DNA from: Bacteroides faecium
Lineage (GTDB): Bacteria > Bacteroidota > Bacteroidia > Bacteroidales > Bacteroidaceae
Direction of reading: 5' to 3'
NCBI RefSeq assembly: GCF_012113595.1
Contig: NZ_CP050831.1
Span: 2,108,001 to 2,172,000, forward strand
DNA length: 64,000 nt
The translations under genes and the position numbers were made by a program. The notes beneath the pieces were generated by a model. That model made no database searches, was not told where the DNA came from, and worked only from the letters and a program-made list of their open reading frames with translations. Positions 1 to 8,376 of this stretch are shown piece after piece. Numbering within the stretch: the first letter of the stretch is position 1; each line of letters begins with the position of its first letter.

Positions 1-604
1 TGGAAGCGATATAATAGATACAGAGAACGACCGAAACTACCAGGCAGAATGTTTTCAGGACATCTGTCCATATCAATGACTTCACCCCGCCGCGGAATGT
101 ATAGAGCCATACGATAAATACGGTTAGGATGACATTCAGCAAGAACGGGAGATGAAAAGGTTCGAAGATAAGCAGTTGCAATGTCAGGCATACGAGAAAG
201 AGTCGGACGGCTGCTCCCAGCATTTTGGAAATAAAGAAAAACCAGGCTCCCGTCTTATAGGATGAACTTCCGAACCTGTTTTCCAGATATTCGTAAATGG
301 AAACTAGATTCATACGATAAAAGAGAGGAACGAGCACAAACGCTATGATAATCTGTCCGACGATAAATCCCAGTACCATTTGCAGATAAGAAAAGCTGCT
401 TGCCTGTACCATGCCCGGAACAGAGACAAAAGTAACCCCGGAGATTGTGGAACCGATCATGGCAAAGGCAACAATATACCAAGCTGATTTACGGTTCCCT
501 ACAAAGAATCCTTCATTGTCAGCTTTGCGTCCTGCTATATAAGAAATAGTGAACAGGATTATAAAGTATGCCACAATAGTAATAGATATGACGGCTGGGC
601 TCAT
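1..604 (-). CDS. Sodium/solute symporter (SSS family), C-terminus beyond window
   Basis: The minus-strand frame opens at ATG 602-604 and runs without a stop to the left edge, giving about 201 N-terminal residues. It begins MSPAVISITIVAYFIILF, followed by alternating hydrophobic helices. The stretch AGRKADNEGFFVGNRKSAW and then GSTISGVTFVSVPG match the first two helices of the SSS fold, where members couple sodium entry to uptake of sugars, sialic acid or organic acids. Substrate cannot be told from this part. It lies downstream of the PL8 lyase gene on the same strand and could import its products, but it has its own promoter-like sequence, so co-transcription is not assured. Family call is firm; substrate is unknown. 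Confidence 0.85.
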   Translation of the reverse strand, partial: MSPAVISITIVAYFIILFTISYIAGRKADNEGFFVGNRKSAWYIVAFAMIGSTISGVTFVSVPGMVQASSFSYLQMVLGFIVGQIIIAFVLVPLFYRMNLVSIYEYLENRFGSSSYKTGAWFFFISKMLGAAVRLFLVCLTLQLLIFEPFHLPFLLNVILTVFIVWLYTFRGGVKSLIWTDVLKTFCLVVSVVLCIYYIAS

Positions 605-653
605 TATCTGCTGTTTAAATTCGTTTGGAGATAAAATATCTTGAATTATGTAG

Positions 654-686
654 CAAATATAGCTGTTTTCGATGATATAATCCAAT
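654..686 (-). promoter_or_regulatory. Promoter of the symporter gene
   Basis: On the minus strand TATATTTG (654-661) matches the Bacteroides -7 element TAnnTTTG. An ATTG lies 21 bases upstream (683-686) as a weak -33 element. It is about 50 bases from the start codon at 604. Confidence 0.5.
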
Positions 687-750
687 AAACAGATGTAATA
701 AAGAGCATTCTTCCTCTATATAAATTATCAGCCTGTGTTTTTTCTCAACC

Positions 751-836
751 ATTCTCACCCCTATGAGAAAAAATACTCATGCCTATGAGAAAATTTTCTC
801 ATAGGCATGAGTATTTTTTCTCGTAAGAGTGAGAAT
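751..836. repeat. 22-bp-period array of inverted 5-bp arms; 58-bp perfect palindrome
   Basis: CTCAT-like arms start at 754, 776, 798 and 820, and ATGAG-like arms at 763, 785, 807 and 829. Each series is exactly 22 bp apart; the outermost arms are CTCAC, CTCGT and GTGAG. Bases 765-822 form one perfect palindrome (29-bp arms, centre 793/794), and the symmetry extends imperfectly to 751-836. It lies between the stop of the PL8 gene and the symporter promoter. It may act as a terminator or processing signal, or be a dispersed element. It shares its geometry, not its sequence, with the array at 43801-43920. Confidence 0.9.
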
Positions 837-887
837 AACCCCTCGCCAGAGCATACTGACAAGGGGATTATCTGGAACTCAAATGGA

Positions 888-3065
888 TTATTGTTTCTTG
901 TAAAGAAGGTATTTCTTGGATGCACCGGCATAGATGCCGGTATTTTCAAAATCACATAGGATGCTTCGGGTATCTTTGGAAACCTTGGGAATACATACAT
1001 CTACTTTGACACACGACTGGCTTTGTGCAGGGTCGGCAATATGCAGTTCCGCATTGTTCTGATAGATGTTTTTGAGCATTAGTGTACATGCTTTGTCCAC
1101 CTTTACAGTAATCTCCTTATGAGTGAAAGTTCCTTTCCTATAAAATACCATTTGCCAGATATTCAGCTTTTTGTGTCTTACAATCTGCATCGAATCCGTA
1201 TTGACAAGGATTTCAACAGGATTCTTTTTATTGTATGTTTCCATCTGCCGGGCAGAAGTTATCCCCGGTATTATGATATATGCATAGGTGGCGTTGTGAG
1301 GGGTAGTCCCGTGGTCAAATCCAAGAGTGAAGACTTCCCGGTGTTGGATTTCTTTCGATTCGGTATGGTTAATGTCATACCATGAGCCTGTTTGTTGCTC
1401 ATTGTTCAGGTATATCCGCCCGCCTTGGGGGAAAATATATCCGATTCCGTTATGTAAAGTCCAGTCGGGAGAATCGTAGGAAAATTCTCCTTTCTTTATA
1501 GCTGTTTGTTTCTTGTCCTGTGATACTAGTATATTCTTGTCGTTCAGCAGGCATTGGTTGATTGTAGTGTATATAGGCGCGTGAGAAGTAGAATTGATTC
1601 CTGCTCCTAAGCATACCACTTCATTATCGAAGAAGAACCATGCTTTTTTAGCACCGGTATTGACTCCGGCATAGTTATCCATGTAGGCATAGGCTGATAC
1701 TCCGTAGATACTGTCGGATACGCCGCCAGCAAAAGTCGATGTCCCCCTGGTCTGCCAGTCGCTTGCAGCCATCGGAATCGTATCCAGTTGCGGAGCGGTC
1801 GTTCCGGGGATTCTGCACCAGTTCCATACAGGAAGGATATTGGCGTATTCGTTTCCTTGTGTTACTATATTGGTGCATCCGTCCGACAGGAAATAAGTCT
1901 TTAGGTTTTCCCCGTTGCCGTATTCGCAACGCATCGTGCGGGTGGATACCATGCGGACGTCGAAGGTATAACCGGGACGTACGTGCAGGGTATAATCTCC
2001 CCGGAAATAATGTGTGTGCAGTGGCTGCAATTTAGATTCGGCAGGCTGCTCACCTTTCAGACGTGCGATAATAGCCTTATATTCATCGGCATGTTCCGGG
2101 TCGAGAACAATCATTCGTTTGGCAAACAGGGCGGTAGCGCTTTTGTCGGTAATGTCTTTCCGGCTTATTCCTCTACCCAGTACGTCGAAAAGCATATGTT
2201 GTCCGCGTATGGTCTGATAATAAGTCCCGCGCATGAATTTGCTCAGAATCCGTATCTTTTCAGTGCTCAACGCATATCGGGTTCCTTGAGTGTACATGGC
2301 TACTTGGGTGGTTCCTTTCAAGATTTCATCCCCATATCCGCCGATATAAAGCTGTACCCCATGTTGGAAGTAAGAGTTGTCATGTTGGAACCCCTCTTTA
2401 ACTGTATATTCTATCGGGCTGTAAGCATTATCGAGAGCTGTTTTCAAGTCGGTTTCGTTCTTTTCCAGGCATGAGCGGTAAATCCAGTGGAGCGCGATGT
2501 CTGTCCGGTTGGCGCCCGTCCATTTGGCAGGATCTCCGCCTTCTTTACGTATGCGTTGCAGGGTTTTAGTTTCCAGTGCGGATGGAATCTGTTTTTTGCC
2601 GATGCGCATCTGTACAAGCAATATGCCGATTTTCTGTGGCTCGGCAATCTGGTTGTACCACCAGTTGTTGCAGTGCGGATTACGTTCATACCAATATTCC
2701 AGTCCTTTCACTATTTTATTGTAAATATCCTCGTTTTGATAGTAAGTGTTCTGCGGATTGGTATAGGCAAAAGCAAAATCATACAATCGGTCTATGTGGG
2801 TGAGAGGTTCCCAATTGGTGCGGTCGCGGCGGCTGTAGTCTACGTCGGTGAAACATCCTTTGTTGGTATCGTACTTGTTTAAAACTTCATCAATAAGTGG
2901 ATTTTGTGCAAAGTCTTCCCTAATTTTCTCCATCAAAGTTTCGAATTCATCTTGCACGGAAAGAGAGGACGTTTTGATTACGTTCTGACTGCTTTCTGTT
3001 GCGACTGTTGTGGATGTCCCCAGAATCAATAGTGAAAAGAGGATGATGCGACAAACAAATTTCAT
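888..3065 (-). CDS. Polysaccharide lyase family 8 enzyme (hyaluronan/chondroitin AC lyase-like)
   Basis: A 725-residue secreted enzyme with an N-terminal signal peptide (first ~22 residues). PL8 enzymes cleave uronic-acid-containing chains by beta-elimination, leaving a 4,5-unsaturated uronyl end. The helical toroid domain carries the expected residues: Asn186 in TGANRTD, His235 in YFQHGVQ, Tyr244 in GGYG, and Arg298/Arg302 in GRGISR. This resembles the Asn/His/Tyr/Arg set of chondroitin AC lyase. The rest fits the beta-sandwich domains, and length is normal for the family. It is divergent from the hybrid sensor gene at 3309. Its position beside a locus with GH88 and GH105 suggests a shared uronic-acid substrate. 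Exact substrate (hyaluronan, chondroitin, xanthan-like or glucuronan) is not readable from the sequence. Confidence 0.88.
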   Translation of the reverse strand: MKFVCRIILFSLLILGTSTTVATESSQNVIKTSSLSVQDEFETLMEKIREDFAQNPLIDEVLNKYDTNKGCFTDVDYSRRDRTNWEPLTHIDRLYDFAFAYTNPQNTYYQNEDIYNKIVKGLEYWYERNPHCNNWWYNQIAEPQKIGILLVQMRIGKKQIPSALETKTLQRIRKEGGDPAKWTGANRTDIALHWIYRSCLEKNETDLKTALDNAYSPIEYTVKEGFQHDNSYFQHGVQLYIGGYGDEILKGTTQVAMYTQGTRYALSTEKIRILSKFMRGTYYQTIRGQHMLFDVLGRGISRKDITDKSATALFAKRMIVLDPEHADEYKAIIARLKGEQPAESKLQPLHTHYFRGDYTLHVRPGYTFDVRMVSTRTMRCEYGNGENLKTYFLSDGCTNIVTQGNEYANILPVWNWCRIPGTTAPQLDTIPMAASDWQTRGTSTFAGGVSDSIYGVSAYAYMDNYAGVNTGAKKAWFFFDNEVVCLGAGINSTSHAPIYTTINQCLLNDKNILVSQDKKQTAIKKGEFSYDSPDWTLHNGIGYIFPQGGRIYLNNEQQTGSWYDINHTESKEIQHREVFTLGFDHGTTPHNATYAYIIIPGITSARQMETYNKKNPVEILVNTDSMQIVRHKKLNIWQMVFYRKGTFTHKEITVKVDKACTLMLKNIYQNNAELHIADPAQSQSCVKVDVCIPKVSKDTRSILCDFENTGIYAGASKKYLLYKKQ

Positions 3066-3108
3066 GTGAGTGTTTATTTAAAGTTGTTGTATATAGATTC
3101 TTGCGGGA

Positions 3109-3116
3109 CAAAGATA
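3109..3116 (-). promoter_or_regulatory. -7 element of the PL8 gene
   Basis: TATCTTTG on the minus strand is a perfect TAnnTTTG element about 45 bases upstream of the PL8 start. No good TTTG -33 element is seen, which would fit an activator-dependent promoter. Confidence 0.5.
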
Positions 3117-3233
3117 TGGAAAACCGGAAATACGGTGGGTGACTATTGTCTTTTCTTTATTGATTTATCTGTGTTTTTTGTATTATGGATTATTTTATCT
3201 CTATAATCGTACAAAACTATACCTTAATTTTAT

Positions 3234-3241
3234 TAGATTTG
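3234..3241 (+). promoter_or_regulatory. Candidate -7 element of the hybrid sensor gene
   Basis: TAGATTTG matches TAnnTTTG about 70 bases upstream of the start at 3309. There is no clear -33 TTTG, so the call is tentative. Confidence 0.35.
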
Positions 3242-3308
3242 TAGTGTCTTTGTATTCGGATACTGATGTGCGTATCCATTATTTGAGAACCTTAAAACGA
3301 CAATACAA

Positions 3309-6300
3309 ATGGTGCGAAAATATATATGTCTCTCGTTTATGACTCTTTTTTTACTTTGCTATTCTATACCTTATATATCTGCTCAAAACTTCAAGACTTT
3401 GGGAATGAAAGATGGATTGTCCCAGCCATCTGTACTGGCAATTTTTCAAGATACATTGGGAAGGATGTGGTTTGGCACACGTGAAGGTGTGAATGTTTAC
3501 GACGGAAAACAGATGATGCAGTTCAAACGGGAGATAGCGGAAGAACAGCAAGTAATGGACAGATACCTTTCCGGTAATGAAGTGAACAGGATTGTCGGAG
3601 ACAGGAATGGTGATGTATTTATGCGTGTGGAACGTGCATTGGTGAAATATGATATCCGGAATGAAACTTTTTCTACTTTGCGGAAAAGCAATGTGGGAGC
3701 AATAGATACTTTCCAAGGTGAAGTATGGTGTACAGTGCGTGATTCCCTGTTTCGGTATAACGATAAGACAGAGATGTTGGATTTTGTATATAAACTGAAT
3801 CTAGAACGTATCACATCTATGCTTGTCGAAGATGGTAAATTGTGGATTGGTACATCCAACGGGCTTTATCTTAAGGAAAAAGGCGACATTAGGTGTCTAC
3901 TGCCTGCTGTGGAAATATATCGTATATTCCGGAGTAGCAGAGATGAACTGTGGATTGCTTCCCGCATGCAGGGACTATACCATATAAAGCGTGACGGAAA
4001 GTTACGTAAAGTTCCGGTATCGGACAAGCAGGTTATCAGTAACCAGATACGTGAATTGGTAGAAGACGAACAACAGAATATCTGGTTTGGTACTTTCAAC
4101 GGATTACAAGTCTATAACCCTTATACAGATACGTACCGTTCTTTTACTTCCGAAAACCGTCCCGGCACTTTGACGCACTCTTCTGTCTTTTCTTTGTATA
4201 AAGACCGCCAGGGAACAATCTGGATTGGCACATATTATGGAGGAATCAATTATTTCAATCAGACCAAAGATGTTTTTTATTACTATGCTTACGACAAGTT
4301 GCGGAATGACTGTCTGAACTTTCCTTTTGTGAGTAGTATGCTTGAAGATGAGGACAGAACCCTATGGATATGTACCGATGGTGGCGGTATCAATTGCCTG
4401 AACAGAAAGTCCGGAGAGTTCAACTATTATACAGCATCAGATCCCGGCTCGATTCTTCATAATAATGCGAAAACGATAGCTTACGATGAAAAGCGCGGGT
4501 ATATTTATGTCGGAACTTATACTGGGGGAATGAGCCGGTATGACCGGCGTACAAAACGTTTTTATAATTACATTACCGAGAATGGGACAGCAGGGAACGG
4601 CCCCGACGAAATCATCTATCAGATACTCTTCAGAGATGACAAATTGTATGTATCTGCCCGTAACGGATTCTGGGTATTGGAACCGGATACCAATGAATTT
4701 GAATTGCTTAATAATGCGGATCTGTTTCTGACCTTTGAAATAGATTCTAAAGATAATGTGTGGTTGGCTACCCGGACAAACCTGTTTCGGATACATCTGG
4801 GCACTCCTGAGAAGATTAAGAGGATAGAACCGGATAGTCCCGGTATAAAATGCAGAATTACGAAGATATTGGAAGGGACCGACGGATTAGTATACATGAC
4901 AACTTTGGGAGGCGGACTGCTGACTTACGACTACGTGTCTGATAAATGGGTTGCCTATACAGTGGAAAACAATAATATGTTGAGCAATTATTGTTATAAT
5001 TTGGCAGAATCTCCTAAAGGTAACTTGCTAATCACCAGTGATAAGGGACTGACGGTTTTTTCTCCACTGACAAAATCAGTTCACTCTATTGAGTTGGGCA
5101 TAAAAGGTGGCATTTCTGCTGTTGCCGACGGTTGCGGTATTTTTGTAAGCAGAGATGAGCAGATCTTTGTCGGCGGAGTGGATGGGATGGTTTCTTTCCG
5201 TGAGGAAGATTTGTATGTGGACGATGACGGTACCTCCGGATTTTATTTCTCTGATTTGCTGGTCAATAATACAAAGATATATCCCAAGGATAAATCAGGA
5301 ATATTGCAGGAGTCTTTGCCTTTTACGCATGAACTGAAGTTGTCACCCAAACAGAATAATTTGATTGTCAATTTCTCCAGTTCCAACTATGTGGATATTT
5401 TGCGGAATACTTGGTATCAATATAAACTGGAAGGATTCGATAATGATTGGATTCTGACTACACAGACCAGTTTGCATTATACCAACCTCTCGCCCGGACG
5501 CTATGTATTGAAAGTACGTGAAACGGCAAACTCACTGAATGAGCACCAATGTAAGGAGATAGCTTTGGTGATAACGATAGATACTCCCTGGTATTATACA
5601 CTATGGGCTTGGATGATGTATGTAGCGTGTACTTTTATGGTCGTTTATTGGATCTGGAGAGTGAAGATGACACGCAAGATTTTGTCTCTTTCCTTGGAAA
5701 AAGAAAAAGCGGAGAAAGAGCGTATTGCGGAACTGAACCAGATGAAACTGCGGTTCTTTACGAATATCTCTCATGAGTTCAGAACACCGTTGACATTGAT
5801 TATTGGTCAGATAGAGACTTTGTTGCAGTTGAACCAGTTTTCTTCTTCTGTGCAAAAACAGTTGTTGCGGGTACATAAAAATGGCATGCATCTTCGGAAT
5901 CTGATTACGGAGTTACTTGACTTCCGTAAACAGGAACAGGGCTTTTTGAAATTGAAAGTTGTGCAAAAGGATGTGGTCGAGTTTGTGAAAGAAATCTATT
6001 TGTCTTTTGACGAGTTTGCTAAGAGGAAACGTATCAAGTATGTTTTTGAGGATGTCGACAAACATATAGATGTCTGGTTCGACCCGGTGCAAATGCAGAA
6101 AGTTGTATTTAATCTTTTGTCCAATGCCTTCAAGTATACGGATAAAGGCGGGAATATAAAAGTGGGGGTAAGAAAGTTGCAACAAATGGTAGAAATAGTA
6201 GTGGAAGACACCGGATGCGGTATCCCTGAGGAGGAATGGACTCATATATTCGAACGTTTTTATCAAGCTGACAATAATACAGGAATGAGGATCGGGACAG

Positions 6301-7328
6301 GCATCGGGCTGGCTTTGACCAAAGGAATTGTCGAATCTCACAAAGGACGCATGGAAATGAATAGTGAGGTAGATAAAGGAAGTATATTTAAAATATATCT
6401 GCCTATAGGCAATGCGCATTTTACTCCGGAAGAGTTGAAACATGAAGATGTAGGGTTTATGGTTTCCGATTCAGAGTTGCAAGTTATTATTGACGAAGAT
6501 ATGGAGAATCAAATTGATTCGGATACAGATGGTGATGATAGGAAGGAAGAAATGAAGGATAGACCCACCATACTGTTGGTTGAGGATGATTTGGAAATTC
6601 TTGATATGCTGGAACAGGTATTTTCGTCTGCTTATCATGTCTGTAAAGCGACAAATGGACAGGAAGGGTTTGATATGGCCTGTCAGTTGCAGCCGGATAT
6701 TATATTGAGTGACGTGATGATGCCCGTCATGTCGGGAAAAGATTTGTGCTATAAAATAAAGAATAGCATTGAATTATCTTATATACCGGTAGTGCTTCTT
6801 ACGGCACAGAACTCAACAGAACAGATGGTTGAGGGATATATGTTTGGTGCGGATGACTATATCATCAAACCTTTCAATGTGAAATTGCTGCTGACACGTT
6901 GCGGCAATTTGTTGAAAAATAGGCAGTCGCTATTAAAGAAAATGGCTCATGTAGAGAAAATACCGACACAAGAGGTCGGCGGGCTGACTGCTGTTGACAA
7001 GAAGTTAGTGGATACTGCTGTTGAGATAATAAAGCGCAACTTTGATAATCCGGATTTTGATATGGATATGTTGGCGGCGGAACTGAACTTGGGGCGCAGC
7101 AAAATGTTTACCTGCATAAAAGAAGTAGTAGGGCTTACTCCTAATGAATTTACGCTAAAGCTAAAATTGGAAGAGGCTTTGAGATTGCTAAAGGAAGAAC
7201 CACAATACAATGTCTCGGAGATTTCCTATAAACTAGGCTTTAATTCTCCACGTTATTTCAGTCAATGTTTTAAAAACTTTTATGGAGTTTCTCCTCAGAG
7301 CTACAGAAAAACTTCTGCAAAGAAATAA
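3309..7328 (+). CDS. Hybrid two-component system sensor/regulator (HTCS)
   Basis: A 1339-residue single-chain sensor and DNA-binding regulator of the type that controls Bacteroides PULs. After a signal peptide come two-component propeller repeats with recurring LWIGT/IWFGT-like strands (about residues 30-670). A Y_Y_Y domain (~677-745) and a membrane helix (~760-786) follow. The histidine kinase has its phospho-acceptor His822 in SHEFRTP, then the HATPase N-box (~935). The receiver domain has Asp1135 in SDVMMPVMSG and Lys1187 in IIKPF. An AraC-type HTH (~1240-1335) ends the chain. Binding of an oligosaccharide by the periplasmic propeller should drive transcription of the susC/D genes starting at 8377 and probably the divergent PL8 gene. 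A second start at 3339 (MTLFLL) is possible. Confidence 0.95.
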   Translation: MVRKYICLSFMTLFLLCYSIPYISAQNFKTLGMKDGLSQPSVLAIFQDTLGRMWFGTREGVNVYDGKQMMQFKREIAEEQQVMDRYLSGNEVNRIVGDRNGDVFMRVERALVKYDIRNETFSTLRKSNVGAIDTFQGEVWCTVRDSLFRYNDKTEMLDFVYKLNLERITSMLVEDGKLWIGTSNGLYLKEKGDIRCLLPAVEIYRIFRSSRDELWIASRMQGLYHIKRDGKLRKVPVSDKQVISNQIRELVEDEQQNIWFGTFNGLQVYNPYTDTYRSFTSENRPGTLTHSSVFSLYKDRQGTIWIGTYYGGINYFNQTKDVFYYYAYDKLRNDCLNFPFVSSMLEDEDRTLWICTDGGGINCLNRKSGEFNYYTASDPGSILHNNAKTIAYDEKRGYIYVGTYTGGMSRYDRRTKRFYNYITENGTAGNGPDEIIYQILFRDDKLYVSARNGFWVLEPDTNEFELLNNADLFLTFEIDSKDNVWLATRTNLFRIHLGTPEKIKRIEPDSPGIKCRITKILEGTDGLVYMTTLGGGLLTYDYVSDKWVAYTVENNNMLSNYCYNLAESPKGNLLITSDKGLTVFSPLTKSVHSIELGIKGGISAVADGCGIFVSRDEQIFVGGVDGMVSFREEDLYVDDDGTSGFYFSDLLVNNTKIYPKDKSGILQESLPFTHELKLSPKQNNLIVNFSSSNYVDILRNTWYQYKLEGFDNDWILTTQTSLHYTNLSPGRYVLKVRETANSLNEHQCKEIALVITIDTPWYYTLWAWMMYVACTFMVVYWIWRVKMTRKILSLSLEKEKAEKERIAELNQMKLRFFTNISHEFRTPLTLIIGQIETLLQLNQFSSSVQKQLLRVHKNGMHLRNLITELLDFRKQEQGFLKLKVVQKDVVEFVKEIYLSFDEFAKRKRIKYVFEDVDKHIDVWFDPVQMQKVVFNLLSNAFKYTDKGGNIKVGVRKLQQMVEIVVEDTGCGIPEEEWTHIFERFYQADNNTGMRIGTGIGLALTKGIVESHKGRMEMNSEVDKGSIFKIYLPIGNAHFTPEELKHEDVGFMVSDSELQVIIDEDMENQIDSDTDGDDRKEEMKDRPTILLVEDDLEILDMLEQVFSSAYHVCKATNGQEGFDMACQLQPDIILSDVMMPVMSGKDLCYKIKNSIELSYIPVVLLTAQNSTEQMVEGYMFGADDYIIKPFNVKLLLTRCGNLLKNRQSLLKKMAHVEKIPTQEVGGLTAVDKKLVDTAVEIIKRNFDNPDFDMDMLAAELNLGRSKMFTCIKEVVGLTPNEFTLKLKLEEALRLLKEEPQYNVSEISYKLGFNSPRYFSQCFKNFYGVSPQSYRKTSAKK

Positions 7329-7547
7329 GTACGCAGGCTTGATTCTTATCTGTTTGTCTTCTGAAAATGTACTAGAATTGTACAGATTATAGCATATATT
7401 ATCCGAAATACGATTATCGGTGATGTATGCTGTATAAACGAAAGCGTTATTCTCTATTTCCCTTTTTATTTGCATTGTGTTTACTAAGGCCTGTCTTGCA
7501 ACAGATAATAATGCGAGCGGGAAGTTTTAAATTAATGCTTGAATAAT

Positions 7548-8300
7548 ATGAAAAACAGAATTAAGTTTCAGCTACTGACAGTACTACTGTTTTCGGTCTT
7601 TGCGGCTTGTTCAAAAGAAGACGTCTCGGGAGAACCCGATGATGGGGGAGGAGGAACGGCAACCGACCGACCGTTCGACGAAGTGCTGGTCGGTGATTTT
7701 GAGTCGGAAAAGACTTCACCCTATTTTTTTCGTTTTGGCAATAAAGGAAATGCCAAAGAAGAATTTGATTATCTCCCCCGGTGGAATTATGATTACGAAG
7801 TCATTAATAATCCGGTTCAGGGTTCCGGTAATCGGTCGGGGCGTGTGCTGAGCTATCAGTCGATGGAAGCGCAGAATTATGGCATCAAAATCATGTTTAC
7901 CCAACCGGTTCAGGTGAGAGGATTGCGAAGTATCAGCTTTAAAATTTACCAGCCGGCGAATGTGATAGGAAAAACAACCTGGACAGGAAGCGCTTCTGCA
8001 AGCAGACAAAAACTTTGCGTGAAGTTACTTTCTGAGTTCAATACTATCAATGACTTTAAACAGGATGAAGGTCTTGTATTGGAAGATGTTGTGTTGGACT
8101 TTATTCAGGAAAACAGTTGGGTGGATTGTCGGTTTGTTTTTGATCCTGAGGTGGTAAGCAGTTGGAAACTGGAGCTTTTTAAAGAAGGTGTCCGCGGCTT
8201 GGCCATTATGCCTACTTACGGAGCAGGCGTGACACTATCCGAACATTCAGTATACAAATGCTATATCGATGATATACGATTAAATTTTCCCGAAGAATGA
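7548..8300 (+). CDS. Unrecognised surface lipoprotein upstream of susC
   Basis: About 250 residues with a lipoprotein signal (lipobox VFAAC, acylated Cys near residue 21). A Gly/Asp-rich linker (EPDDGGGG) of the kind that tethers Bacteroides surface proteins follows. The rest is beta-rich (VLVGDFESEK near the start, YIDDIRLNF at the end), which suggests a jelly-roll carbohydrate-binding fold. I do not recognise a named family. It lies between the sensor gene and the first susC, an unusual position for a surface glycan-binding protein, which normally follows susD. ATG 7548 is chosen over the in-frame TTG at 7539. A glycan-binding role is inferred from context only. Confidence 0.6.
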   Translation: MKNRIKFQLLTVLLFSVFAACSKEDVSGEPDDGGGGTATDRPFDEVLVGDFESEKTSPYFFRFGNKGNAKEEFDYLPRWNYDYEVINNPVQGSGNRSGRVLSYQSMEAQNYGIKIMFTQPVQVRGLRSISFKIYQPANVIGKTTWTGSASASRQKLCVKLLSEFNTINDFKQDEGLVLEDVVLDFIQENSWVDCRFVFDPEVVSSWKLELFKEGVRGLAIMPTYGAGVTLSEHSVYKCYIDDIRLNFPEE

Positions 8301-8376
8301 TAAACAGCGGGAAGTGGAGATATAAAGAAGAAATAAAAAACAAATTTGAAAGTAACGTTTATTTAAGTTTTTGCTT

